From assembly GCA_963978155.1 (NCBI GenBank), contig CAXBRK010000005.1, forward strand, positions 1-44,106: a stretch of 44,106 nt of DNA. Direction: 5' to 3'. A program made the translations under genes and the position numbers. The stretch's first letter is position 1. Each line of letters begins with the position of its first letter. The notes below the pieces were generated by a model. The model searched no databases and was not told the DNA's origin. It saw only the letters and a program-made list of their open reading frames with translations. Of this stretch, positions 16,816 through 25,489 are shown piece by piece. Source of the DNA: UBA8653 sp963978155 (GTDB lineage Bacteria; Planctomycetota; Phycisphaerae; Phycisphaerales; SM1A02).

Positions 16816-17391
16816 TCAATCGGAGTGCAATTGTGAGCGGAGCCAAGCCTTCGCGGCCGAGAATTCTCGCTCACATGACCGCAGCGGCAGATCCAAATGC
16901 GCCGCCACTTGGTCCATGGTCAACCCCCCAAAAAAGCGAAGTTCCACGATGTCGTGTTGCACCTTGCTTCGCTGCCCCAGTGCTTCCAGAGTTTCGTGAA
17001 GACCCAGCACATCCATTTGATCCGCCGCGGAGGCTCCGATGCGGGTGTCGGAATACTGTTCCTTCGCCGCGCCGCCCCCACGCTTGTCTGCTTTGCGAGC
17101 TCGAGCTTGATCGACCAAAATTTGACGCACGGCCCGAGCGGCCATGGCCAAGAAGTGCTTTCTGGAGTCGAACGCCATATCACGCAGGTTGACCATCCGC
17201 AGGAAAGCTTCATTGGCCAAGTCATCGGTCTGCAAGGTGATCCCCACCTTCTCCTGACGAAGACGGGCATGGGCGATGCGACGGACCTCATCCAAGAGCA
17301 ACACCCAGAGTTCGCCCTCCGCGTCGCGGTCCCCGGCTTGCGCGGCTTGAATCAGCTGAACCGTGTTGTGATGTGTGGAGTCTTCGGACAC
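16816..17391 (-). CDS. ECF RNA polymerase sigma factor, TIGR02999-like
   Basis: 191 residues from GTG 17391, chosen because AGAGGAG lies seven bases before it. Region 2 is at about 20-100 (with TDDLANEAFLRM and AMAARAVRQILVDQARAR) and region 4 at about 130-188 (VELRFFGGLTMDQVAAHL, then CEREFSAAKAWL). The pattern matches the TIGR02999 group found in Planctomycetes, Acidobacteria and Myxobacteria, which usually has no anti-sigma factor and a linked Ser/Thr kinase (phosphorylation-controlled ECF43-like logic). The kinase at 11303 is a likely partner. The start codon is only 20 bases after the 3' end of tRNA-Thr on the same strand. Confidence 0.9.
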   Translation of the reverse strand: MSEDSTHHNTVQLIQAAQAGDRDAEGELWVLLLDEVRRIAHARLRQEKVGITLQTDDLANEAFLRMVNLRDMAFDSRKHFLAMAARAVRQILVDQARARKADKRGGGAAKEQYSDTRIGASAADQMDVLGLHETLEALGQRSKVQHDIVELRFFGGLTMDQVAAHLDLPLRSCEREFSAAKAWLRSQLHSD

Positions 17392-17411
17392 CGTGCACTC
17401 CTCTGCAGAAG

Positions 17412-17484
17412 AGCCACCTACGGGACTCGAACCCGTGACCTAAGCTTTACGAAAGCTTCGCTCTACCAACTGAGCTAAGGCGGC
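17412..17484 (-). tRNA. tRNA-Thr (anticodon CGT)
   Basis: 73 bases fold into a cloverleaf: acceptor GCCGCCT/AGGTGGC (one G-U pair) with discriminator T, D-arm GCTCAGTTGGTAGAGC, anticodon stem AAGCT/AGCTT with loop TTCGTAA, and T-arm with GGTTCGAGTCC. The anticodon CGT (17449-17451) reads ACG, so it carries threonine. CCA is not encoded. The ECF sigma gene begins right after it on the same strand. Confidence 0.95.
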
Positions 17485-17565
17485 CAAAAAAGGCATGTCT
17501 TCACAAACCAAATGCATTCTTGGTGCACCTTCGCAGTGCAAGCATCAGGCTGTGATGGGAAGTCA

Positions 17566-19710
17566 TCAGTTCACGAACTGCAGGATGGCTCCACCCGGCA
17601 AATCGAGTGCCCCGTGCAAGGCCGCCGCTGCGTCGGCCAAATCCGATTCGTCAGCGAGTTCAACCAGCGACAGGACCGAGGCGACTTGATCTGGCGTGGT
17701 TTGATTGCCGAAGCTTCGGACGGAGGCAGTGGCGTACGCCAGAAGTTCAATTTGTTCTGAACCTGTCGCATCCAATGCGGCATCAATAAGAGCCACTTGG
17801 GCTTCCGATGAGTCCATTGCGGAAAGACCTTCAGCAATCAACATGCGGAGTCCGCCAGAACGCGACTGGAGGGCATCAAGGTACGTGGACAATGCCTCTT
17901 GTGGATTGAGGACTTCACCGCGGGTACCCGCGGCCAAAGCGTTCACCGCTTCGGTGGCTTCGATGGCGTAGATCAGTGCTGCAGTCTCATCAAGGCTCCC
18001 ACCAGAGGCCTGGGCCATCAGCTGGTTCATCGCGGCCATACGACCAGAGCCGGAGGCATTGCGATCGATGGCCATGACCGAACCACCAGCCGGGAAGGCG
18101 GCACGCATTGCCGGCAGATCAACGCCGGTGGCGAAGACCAGCACGGGGGACGCAGCCGTTCGAGCTGAAGCCCGCAGGCTTCGCAAGTTGGAATCGACCT
18201 GTGAGGCATCAACATCCATGACGACCAAGTCGACCACGGAGGCATCCTTCATCGCGGCAGCCAAACCATCCACGCTTGTTGCGGAAGCAAGAACGGTGTA
18301 ACCAGCTTCCACCAAGCCAGCACTGGCAACTTGAGCATCTTCCTCAGTGGCAGCGACCACCACGGCGGATGGTTGTCCGTAACCACGGATGGCGTTGGAC
18401 AGCTCAGCCATCACCAAAGGCTCGTCGCCAAAGCTGGCTCGCGGCTGAGCTTCAGCAACGATGATGGCGGCTTCAATTCGGACCCGCCGGTCGGGGTAAC
18501 GCAAAGCTTGCCGGAGCGGTCCACCGAATTCTTCTCCAGAGAACAGGCCCATGTCACCAGTGGTGATGGCCAGTGCGGCCAAAGCATCGCGAACCAGAGC
18601 GGTATCGTTCTCGCCGAGACCCAAAGCCAGCACTTGTTGACCAATGCCGGTGCCAAAAGCCGTGGCATAGAACTGAGGGGAACGATCCTGGTCGCCGTAC
18701 ACCGGGTCGGTGACGCCGGCCGTCTCGGCACGGTTCTCACGGCGGAGATTCGCGGCCGCATACAAAGCCACCCCATAATCATTGTTCGGATCCAAGGCGA
18801 CCGAGCGGGCCGCGGCTTGCATCGAACGAATGCTGTGATAGATCTCGGTGGCCACTGGGGTGCCTTGGAGGCCGGTGAAGTCGTCGTAGGCCCAGATCAT
18901 GTTTTCCGCGTCTGCGGGATAGGGCAGCAAAGACGCAAACCCCTTGAAATGACTGACGGACAGATCGGCCCAAGCTGCTGACAGCGAGACCGAAGTGTTG
19001 GCCCCGAGTGAACGGAGGGCCACTTCCGCAGCCTCTCGCACGTCCATCGTGTTCGAAGAGTCTTCCGCGAGTCCACGCAGCGCGGGAACCGCATGCTCGT
19101 AACCGATCTCGGTCAACATGCCGCAGATGGTCTGCTGGGTCGCAGCATCCAAGGATTCCATGGCCGTGCAAAGTGGGTACACCGAGGTGCGACCAATCTT
19201 CACGATCAGGTCACGGCAGGACAACGCAAGCGCGGTGTCTTTACCCGAGACGATTTCAGCCAGCAGTACAGGAACCGCGTATTCACCGGCGGCTTCCAAA
19301 CGACGTTCGGCAATCATCCGCTGGCGCAAGGTGCCGGCCAACATTTCAACCGCTTCTTGGATGCGCTGGGGATCCCGGGCCAGGGCCAAGCGGCCCGACT
19401 CGATGCGGGTCATCAATTCACCCGCGATGACTTCCAGCGAATCCACCCGTGCCGCGCGCTGCAATGCCGTGTCCAAACGATCGCGGTCGAACTCAGGGCC
19501 GTCCACGACGGAAGCGAGATCGGTTCCCGAAGCCGTATTCAGGAGTTGCTCGGCGTATCCAGACGCCAAGTCCGTCCGGGCGATGTTGGTGTAGTGGATG
19601 AACTCCTCAAGCAGCGTGGCAGCATCCTGTCCACGAGCGGGGCTCGTCCACCCAGCCAGGATTCCAAAACAAAGGGCAAGCAGGGCCGAACGGGTACGGG
19701 CGGGATGCAT
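17566..19710 (-). CDS. Exported HEAT-repeat protein with embedded receiver-like domain
   Basis: 714 residues from ATG 19710, supported by GGAGG ten bases upstream and by a signal peptide (1-28, ending SPARGQ); the frame is open to 19899 but that part lacks such features. Residues about 90-240 and 350-440 carry HEAT-like helical pairs (TQQTICGMLTEIGYEHAVPAL). Residues 449-565 resemble a response-regulator receiver fold: beta strand VVVAAT, GLVEAGYTVL, and VDLVVMDVD with an Asp (499) where the phospho-acceptor would be, but no acidic pair at the first strand and no clear conserved Lys. Phosphorylation outside the cytoplasm is unlikely, so the domain is probably structural or binding. HEAT-like repeats resume to the end. 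The function is unknown. Confidence 0.8.
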   Translation of the reverse strand: MHPARTRSALLALCFGILAGWTSPARGQDAATLLEEFIHYTNIARTDLASGYAEQLLNTASGTDLASVVDGPEFDRDRLDTALQRAARVDSLEVIAGELMTRIESGRLALARDPQRIQEAVEMLAGTLRQRMIAERRLEAAGEYAVPVLLAEIVSGKDTALALSCRDLIVKIGRTSVYPLCTAMESLDAATQQTICGMLTEIGYEHAVPALRGLAEDSSNTMDVREAAEVALRSLGANTSVSLSAAWADLSVSHFKGFASLLPYPADAENMIWAYDDFTGLQGTPVATEIYHSIRSMQAAARSVALDPNNDYGVALYAAANLRRENRAETAGVTDPVYGDQDRSPQFYATAFGTGIGQQVLALGLGENDTALVRDALAALAITTGDMGLFSGEEFGGPLRQALRYPDRRVRIEAAIIVAEAQPRASFGDEPLVMAELSNAIRGYGQPSAVVVAATEEDAQVASAGLVEAGYTVLASATSVDGLAAAMKDASVVDLVVMDVDASQVDSNLRSLRASARTAASPVLVFATGVDLPAMRAAFPAGGSVMAIDRNASGSGRMAAMNQLMAQASGGSLDETAALIYAIEATEAVNALAAGTRGEVLNPQEALSTYLDALQSRSGGLRMLIAEGLSAMDSSEAQVALIDAALDATGSEQIELLAYATASVRSFGNQTTPDQVASVLSLVELADESDLADAAAALHGALDLPGGAILQFVN

Positions 19711-19823
19711 CTGTGGAATTCCTCCATCGATCCGTCGCAGACTGGACGGATGAACGGCAAATCCTACTGGACACACCCCCCTGCTGCCAACGGGGAAGGC
19801 CAGACGGCATAGACTCAAAAGCC

Positions 19824-20666
19824 ATGTTGAGCGTCTTATTGGCTTCCGCCACCCCCTTTGCCCAGACTGTGGTGGCCTACGACCCCGGTCTTGGGGCAAA
19901 TCCTGAGTATCTCACGCCAGAAACCGCCTTGGGAGCACCCACCCGGCTTTCCGGGGCGTGCCTGAACTTCCCAGGATGCGTCACCCCGCTCTCGCCGGCC
20001 TTCTGCCCTGAGGAGCTGGTGGCGGTCGGTATTGGTGGGGAATTGGTCCTCGCCTTTGACCATCCAGTGGCGGACGATCCCCAGAACCCCTTCGGCGTCG
20101 ATCTCTTGGTGTTTGGAAATGCGTTTTTTAGCGATCCGACCTTAGAGGGCCTCGCCGTTGGCTCCTTGTTCTCGGAGGGCGGGACCATCGAAGTGAGCCC
20201 CGATGGGGAGATCTGGGCAGAAGTCCAAGGGGCTGCCGATGGGGACATCCCCACTCTCGGATATCTGGACGCCACGGCATACCAGTTGGAGCCCGGATTG
20301 GTGCCGTCTGATTTCACCCTCCCGCCCGATCCGGCCTTGGTGGGGCAATCCAACATGTCTTGGGAGGAAGTCTTGGCGTTCTACGGACGCTCTGGCGGAG
20401 GCACTCCGGTGGATCTCGCCGGAACGGGGTTTGATGCGATCCAATTTGTGCGAATCAGCCTCCCCGAGGGCGGCAGCGCCATCGAGATCGATGCCGTGGC
20501 CGATGTCCGGGCTCCGGCCACTGGAGATGTCAATGGCGACGGGGCAACCACCTTCCAAGATGTCCTTGAGATCTTGGCCGCTTGGGAGAGCACCGGACCC
20601 GCAGACTTGGACCACGACGGAGAAGTGGGCTTCTCCGATCTTCTGATTGCGTTGGCCGGATCTTGA
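19824..20666 (+). CDS. Exported protein with paired dockerin-like C-terminal repeats
   Basis: 280 residues from ATG 19824; an upstream open frame extends to 19713 but the ATG precedes a short signal peptide (1-14, ending PFAQ). The body, a cell-surface beta-rich domain with many Gly/Pro and two Cys (CLNFPGC), matches secreted proteins of unknown function that describe a "date/sample"-like fold only loosely, so I give no family. The end holds two EF-hand-type repeats (DVNGDGATTFQDVLEILAAW and DLDHDGEVGFSDLLIALAG). Its stop codon overlaps the TTG start of the prepilin-like gene (TTGA, 20663-20666), so both are made from one mRNA. It is divergent from the HEAT protein gene, with 113 bases between starts. 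Confidence 0.75.
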   Translation: MLSVLLASATPFAQTVVAYDPGLGANPEYLTPETALGAPTRLSGACLNFPGCVTPLSPAFCPEELVAVGIGGELVLAFDHPVADDPQNPFGVDLLVFGNAFFSDPTLEGLAVGSLFSEGGTIEVSPDGEIWAEVQGAADGDIPTLGYLDATAYQLEPGLVPSDFTLPPDPALVGQSNMSWEEVLAFYGRSGGGTPVDLAGTGFDAIQFVRISLPEGGSAIEIDAVADVRAPATGDVNGDGATTFQDVLEILAAWESTGPADLDHDGEVGFSDLLIALAGS

Positions 20667-21433
20667 AACGGGGCTGGACGCTGGTTGAACTGCTGGTGGT
20701 CATCGCGGTCGTGGCGATCCTGACCGGGCTGTTGCTTCCTGCCGTCCAGCGAGCCCGAGGCACCGCCCAAGCCACCGTCTGCAAATCCAATCTCCGCACC
20801 ATCACGATGGCGGCTTTGGACTACACCCAAGCCTTCGATCACGCACCGGCCGCGGTGTGGCGGAAAGAGAATGGTGAGGGTGGTGTGACCACCATGCAGT
20901 GGGATTGGACCGTGCACCCCGATGGCACGTGGTCCCTCGGGGTGATTGGGCAACGGCTCGATCGGTCCCTCGCCGATCTGGCGTGCCCTTTATGGACCGG
21001 CCCAACCCCCGAAGATGACAGCGATCAACCGCCCTTTACGGGCTACAACTACAACACATCGTTTGTGGGAGGCGAAGCGCCTTTTCCCGCCGTGGGTTTT
21101 CAAGCCATTCGGGTGGGGGTCGCACCAAGCGGTTGGCAACACACCGGAGCCGTCATGTTCGGAATTGGTGGATGGTCTGGTGGCACCAACCGGTACATGA
21201 GAGCGCCCGGCAACCATGAATTCGTCGGCGCGGCAACCTGCTGTGCTGGGGCGCAATCTTTCCAACATGTCGGCGACCGAACGCATTTTTCGAGACTCGA
21301 TGGTTCGGTTGGGGTGTCCGCCGCGCCGTCCGACGGAGGCCACGACCAAGGCTACGCGGCTCAGATCTTGGACCACCCCAACAATGGGTTCTTGTCAGAC
21401 GACGACCGAGCCTACGACCCAGGTCCTCGCTAA
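20663..21433 (+). CDS. Prepilin-like protein with N-terminal methylation motif
   Basis: 256 residues from TTG 20663, the only start that places the motif at the N-terminus. KRG-WTLVELLVVIAVVAIL is a type IV prepilin / pseudopilin leader: a short basic leader, Gly before the cut, Glu at position 5 and a 20-residue hydrophobic helix; the residue after the cut is Trp where Phe is usual. The globular part (from about 45) has the CKSNLRT segment and a C-terminal domain with CC, resembling planctomycete DUF1559-type pseudopilins. These are probably exported by a type II secretion-like system. Start overlaps the stop of the dockerin-like gene; the stop overlaps the mutL stop by 3 to 4 bases on the opposite strand. 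Confidence 0.75.
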   Translation: MKRGWTLVELLVVIAVVAILTGLLLPAVQRARGTAQATVCKSNLRTITMAALDYTQAFDHAPAAVWRKENGEGGVTTMQWDWTVHPDGTWSLGVIGQRLDRSLADLACPLWTGPTPEDDSDQPPFTGYNYNTSFVGGEAPFPAVGFQAIRVGVAPSGWQHTGAVMFGIGGWSGGTNRYMRAPGNHEFVGAATCCAGAQSFQHVGDRTHFSRLDGSVGVSAAPSDGGHDQGYAAQILDHPNNGFLSDDDRAYDPGPR

Positions 21434-23172
21434 CGCCGATGGAACCGACGTTCCAAATCCTCCACCGGAATACGAATGGTGGTGGGGCGTCCGTGGGGGC
21501 AATTGGTTGAACGCTCGATGGCCTCTCGCTGCGCAAGCAGATCTTCAAGCTCGGCATCACTGAGACGATCCCCCGCTTTGATGGCCGCCTTGCACGCCAT
21601 CATGTCCAAGACTTCGTCGAGCGCTGCTTCGGGCTCGGGGGGAAGGTGTTTGCTGACCGCGCGGGACAACAGATCTTCGACGAAGGGTCCCGGAGAAACT
21701 TTGCGTTCAAGCAACAACACCGGGAACGATTGCACCGACGCCGAACCTGGGCCCAACTCAACCACTTCGATACCCAAGCGCGTCAGGAGCGGCTGCCACT
21801 GAGGCAGCAACTCCACCGCTTCGGCTCCAATCTGAATGGGCTCGGGAACCAACAGGGCCTGCCTTGGCAACTCACCCTGTCCCACACGATCTTTCAGACG
21901 CTCAAACATCATGCGTTCGTGCAAGGCATGCTGATCGATGACCACGAGCGCATCGGCTTCTTCGAGGACCAAGAAACTGTCACGCAACACCAGGATGCGT
22001 TCCACGGCTCGAACCGAACGGGTCACCGGTCCAAAATCAAAGCCGGGCTCCTTTTCCGACGTTGGGGACGAAGGCAATCCGATGTCCAAACCTGCCGTGG
22101 ATGACGAGGAGATGTCGCTGAGATCTCTTGCTGGCCACGTGGGTTTCACTTCATCCAACTGCGGAGGCAGTGGCATTTTCGGCACCAAGTTGGCCTGATC
22201 GAGCGCACGACGCACGGCCATTCGAATCATCGAGAACAGCGCTGAACCATCACGCAGACGGACCTCAGACTTGGTTGGATGCACATTCACATCAATGCGA
22301 TCAGGTGGTACCGAAAGCCACAAGACAACCGGCGGCAACGTGGTGGGCTCGATCAGGCCACGCAGCCCCTCCCGGATGGCGTGGGTCAACGACCGGTCGA
22401 GGATCGGACGACCGTTCAGAATGAGATGCACCCCACGGGTGCCATGCCGGGCAAATTCCGGACGGGCCAAACACCCCACCAGTTGTCCCGCGGCTTCTTC
22501 AGCCTCAAGGTTGAGCAAGGCGTCTACGGGGATCCCCGTCACTGCGGCAACGCGCTGGGTGGTGTCTTCATTGGCGGGATAGTCGAAGCGCTGCTTGCCA
22601 TCCACCACAAACCGCAACCCCACTGTCGGATGGGCGAGGGCCATGGACGTCAAGGTCTCCCCCACTCGCATCGCTTCGGCCCGCGGAGATTTCAAAAATG
22701 CCGCCCGGGCCGGAATGTTGTGAAACAAATCTTCTGCTTCAACGATCGTGCCCTGCGCACCAGACCAAGGTCGAACGTCGCCCATACGGCCACCTTCGAC
22801 GCGGATCTCTCCCCCCTCCTTGGCGTCTTTGCATTGAGAGCGGACGGTCAAGCGTGAAACCGCTCCGATGGAAGCCAGCGCTTCTCCGCGAAATCCCATC
22901 GTCAGAATGGCATCCAGGTCATGCACGGTGGCAATCTTGCTGGTGGCATGCGGAGAAACCGCCAAACTCAATTCGTCTCGGGCGATCCCGAGGCCATTGT
23001 CACGAACGGAGATCAGCGATCGCCCACCATCGGTGATGTGAACTTCAATTTGAGTCGCCCCCGCATCCACGGCGTTTTCGACCAACTCTTTTACCGCACC
23101 CGCAGGACGCTCCACCACTTCTCCGGCGGCGATTTGATCCACCAAAACACGGGGCAGGGGGCGAATGGGCAT
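21430..23172 (-). CDS. mutL: DNA mismatch repair protein MutL
   Basis: 580 residues. The N-terminal GHKL ATPase domain is clear: IAAGEVVERPAGAVKELVENAVDAGA, RDNGLGI, HATSKI and TMGFRGEAL. The C-terminal half has the nicking-endonuclease motif DQHA-LH-E-RMMF-E (DQHA(X)2E(X)4E), the ACKAAIKAG motif and CPHGRP, all of which mark an active MutL endonuclease as in bacteria without MutH. The middle linker carries an unremarkable acidic stretch. It is 25 bases downstream of nadE on the same strand and convergent with the prepilin-like gene, sharing 4 bases with it. The role is strand incision in methyl-independent mismatch repair. Confidence 0.97.
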   Translation of the reverse strand: MPIRPLPRVLVDQIAAGEVVERPAGAVKELVENAVDAGATQIEVHITDGGRSLISVRDNGLGIARDELSLAVSPHATSKIATVHDLDAILTMGFRGEALASIGAVSRLTVRSQCKDAKEGGEIRVEGGRMGDVRPWSGAQGTIVEAEDLFHNIPARAAFLKSPRAEAMRVGETLTSMALAHPTVGLRFVVDGKQRFDYPANEDTTQRVAAVTGIPVDALLNLEAEEAAGQLVGCLARPEFARHGTRGVHLILNGRPILDRSLTHAIREGLRGLIEPTTLPPVVLWLSVPPDRIDVNVHPTKSEVRLRDGSALFSMIRMAVRRALDQANLVPKMPLPPQLDEVKPTWPARDLSDISSSSTAGLDIGLPSSPTSEKEPGFDFGPVTRSVRAVERILVLRDSFLVLEEADALVVIDQHALHERMMFERLKDRVGQGELPRQALLVPEPIQIGAEAVELLPQWQPLLTRLGIEVVELGPGSASVQSFPVLLLERKVSPGPFVEDLLSRAVSKHLPPEPEAALDEVLDMMACKAAIKAGDRLSDAELEDLLAQREAIERSTNCPHGRPTTIRIPVEDLERRFHRR

Positions 23173-23197
23173 GGTCGACAGCGTATGTCGAATCCAC

Positions 23198-24820
23198 TCA
23201 GTCGCGGGTTCGGGCCACCACTGGAATGTGCCGGCCCGAGCCGAATGCCTTGGGTGATACCTTCAAGACCACTGGTGCTTGGCGACGTTTGAATTCACTG
23301 CGTTGGACCATGGGCAAAATCTCACCCACCAGATCGGGTTCGGGCAAAGCATCTTCAGCAACGCCGTGCTCAATCCACGCTTCAAGAACCCGGTCCAAAC
23401 GGTCGTACGTGGGCAGACTGTCCGCATCTTGCTGGTCGGGACGAAGCTCGGCGGAAGGTGGCTTGGTGATGGTGCTTTCCGGCAAAGGTGGCTCATCGAA
23501 TCCGAACCGTTGCGGGTGACGGTTGATGTGGACAGCCAGTTCATAGCACTTGGATTTGAACACATCCCCCAAAGGCAACAGCGCACCGCACATGTCGCCA
23601 TAGAGCGTGGAGTAGCCCACCGCCAATTCACTCTTGTTGCCGGTGGCCAGCGGAAGAAGTCCTTGAGCATTGGCCAATCCCATCACCAACACCCCGCGGG
23701 CACGAGCCTGCAAATTCTCATCCGTGACTCCGGCCACCTCGCCCAAAGCAGGTTGCAACGATTGTCGAAGTGCTTCGTGAATGGGCTCAATCCCAATTTC
23801 ATGCAGGTGCACCATGCCCAGGCGAGCCGCCAAGTCGCGTGCATCATCGAGCGAGCCAGACGATGAGTAGCGGCTGGGCATACAAATGCCGTGCACGGCC
23901 TTGGGTCCGAGGGCAATCGCCGCGAGCGTGGCGACCAATGCACTGTCCAAGCCGCCCGACAATCCCAACACCACCGATTCGTGCCCTGTCTTTCGCACGT
24001 ACCCAGAAATACCGCATGCCAGCGCGTGCACCAATTCATCCAGGGGATCGGGTTCAGAGTGGCTTTCCCAATTGTCCCAGTCCAGAACCGTCATGCCAGC
24101 TTGCCAACCGGCGTTCAGTCGGGTGAGCGAACCGTTGGGTTCGGCAACCATCACCCGGCCATCGAAGAGCAATTCGTCGTGCGCGCCGAACTGGTTCAAC
24201 ACCCCCACCGTGGCATTGGTCCGCTGCGCCACTTGCCGCAATCGGTCCTGTTGGGCATGCGCCTTCCCACTGACAAACGGACTGGCCGAAACACTCAAAA
24301 TCAATTCAGCATCAACCTTGCAGAGTGGATCATGCACGTACCCGGAAACTCCGGCGTCAGCACCATGCCAAAGATCTTCACAGCACAAGACCGCAACGGT
24401 TTTGCCTTCAAGATCGAAATGCAGGACTTCCTCACCAGAATCAAACCAGCGGTCTTCATCGAAGACGTCGTAGCCCGGCAACAACCACTTGTCATGGAAC
24501 GATTCAATCACACCTTTCCTCAACAACGCGACCGCGTTGCGGAGGCCTCGGGGACCCGGAACCGCCCGCGGGGTGCCCACCAAGATTGGGGGACCATCCA
24601 ACGTCACGGAGGCCAATTGGGCCAGTGATGCTTCGGCGGCCGCCACAAATCCATCACGCAGCAACAGATCTCGAGGGGCATACCCCGTGATGGCCATCTC
24701 GGGCATCACCAACAAGGAGGCTCCCATGGCACGGGCTTCATCGTGCAAACGCAGAATGCTTTCGCGATTCCCAGTGAGATCGCCTACGAGCGGATCGGGA
24801 TGGCCAAAGAGGATCTTCAA
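23198..24820 (-). CDS. nadE: Glutamine-dependent NAD+ synthetase
   Basis: 540 residues from TTG 24820. The frame opens further up (TTG 24859), but that codon lies inside a terminator hairpin and the family begins with MKILFGHPDPLVGDLTGN, so 24820 is preferred. Residues 1-260 are a nitrilase-type glutaminase with the Glu/Lys/Cys triad: E41 (PEMAITGY), K111 (HDKWLLPGYDVF) and C147 (LCCEDLW). Residues about 265-540 are the ATP-dependent amidating domain with the SGGLDS loop (288-293) and the TGNKSE motif. It makes NAD from nicotinic acid adenine dinucleotide using ammonia channelled from Gln. It is followed by mutL. Confidence 0.95.
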   Translation of the reverse strand: MKILFGHPDPLVGDLTGNRESILRLHDEARAMGASLLVMPEMAITGYAPRDLLLRDGFVAAAEASLAQLASVTLDGPPILVGTPRAVPGPRGLRNAVALLRKGVIESFHDKWLLPGYDVFDEDRWFDSGEEVLHFDLEGKTVAVLCCEDLWHGADAGVSGYVHDPLCKVDAELILSVSASPFVSGKAHAQQDRLRQVAQRTNATVGVLNQFGAHDELLFDGRVMVAEPNGSLTRLNAGWQAGMTVLDWDNWESHSEPDPLDELVHALACGISGYVRKTGHESVVLGLSGGLDSALVATLAAIALGPKAVHGICMPSRYSSSGSLDDARDLAARLGMVHLHEIGIEPIHEALRQSLQPALGEVAGVTDENLQARARGVLVMGLANAQGLLPLATGNKSELAVGYSTLYGDMCGALLPLGDVFKSKCYELAVHINRHPQRFGFDEPPLPESTITKPPSAELRPDQQDADSLPTYDRLDRVLEAWIEHGVAEDALPEPDLVGEILPMVQRSEFKRRQAPVVLKVSPKAFGSGRHIPVVARTRD

Positions 24821-24856
24821 GAAGCGGAATACTAGCCCGGTCTCTCCCCAAAACAA

Positions 24857-24887
24857 CACCGACCGCTCCTTGAAAGAGCGGTCGGTG
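24857..24887 (-). terminator. Rho-independent terminator after the HTH-receiver gene
   Basis: A 12-base-pair perfect stem (24857-24868 with 24876-24887) with a 7-base loop, followed on the minus strand by GTTGTTTT. It ends the transcript of the HTH-receiver gene (stop at 24911) and separates it from nadE. Confidence 0.85.
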
Positions 24888-24910
24888 CGAAGGGGGGTTG
24901 GACGGTGAAG

Positions 24911-25489
24911 TCAGTTGATGATGGAAGTGCAATCTTCAATGGCATCGATCACCTGACGAACGGTGAATGGCTTCCGAATGCAACCGGCGTAGCCCTTGCG
25001 GAGATACGTCTCGTTGCGGGGGTCGGCGGTGCGACCACAGACCGCAATGAAGTCAGTCGTTCGGTCTTCGTTGGCTTGCATGGCCTGAACAATTTCAGCG
25101 CCACCTGGCAAGGAGGTGTCCAAAAGGACAACGTGTGGAGCGAAACGCTCACACTCGATCCCGGCCACGAATGTGTTTTCGCAACCACGCAGCTCGTAAC
25201 CAGTGTTGTCGCCCAGCACCTTGAGCAAGGTGTCACGGGTGGCCACATCGCTTTCGACGACCAGCACCCGGGTGGTTCCGGTCATCAAGCCATCCAGCGG
25301 GATGCCGTGCTGCTTCATGAATTTGATCAGGCTGCTCTTCGGGATCCGCCGGTCTTTGGAACCGGGGATTCGGTATCCCTCGATGTCACCCTTGTCGAAC
25401 CATTTGCTCACCGTGCGTGCCGCGACATTGCAGATCTTGGCAACTTCGCCGGTGGTCAAAACTTCTTTTTGTTCCTGAAAATCGCTCAT
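24911..25489 (-). CDS. Regulator with N-terminal HTH and C-terminal receiver domain
   Basis: 192 residues from ATG 25489 (another ATG directly before it, at 25492, is possible). Residues 12-60 are an excisionase/MerR-type HTH (TTGEVAKICNVAARTVSKWF, then RIPGSKDRRIP). Residues 74-190 are a receiver domain: VLVVESD supplies the acidic pocket, LLDTSLPG carries the phospho-acceptor Asp (D125 counted from 25492), and IRKPF carries the Lys; the usual Thr/Ser of strand 4 is Cys or Gly (AVCGRT). Most response regulators have the receiver first, so the order is reversed. No histidine kinase is nearby. It ends with a strong terminator, and 87 bases separate it from the threonine aldolase gene upstream. 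Confidence 0.9.
   Translation of the reverse strand: MSDFQEQKEVLTTGEVAKICNVAARTVSKWFDKGDIEGYRIPGSKDRRIPKSSLIKFMKQHGIPLDGLMTGTTRVLVVESDVATRDTLLKVLGDNTGYELRGCENTFVAGIECERFAPHVVLLDTSLPGGAEIVQAMQANEDRTTDFIAVCGRTADPRNETYLRKGYAGCIRKPFTVRQVIDAIEDCTSIIN

Noticed and set aside
17485..17565. TTGCAC with a 17-base spacer as a promoter for tRNA-Thr
   Set aside because: The -10 position (AATGCA) does not resemble TATAAT; I could not support a promoter here.
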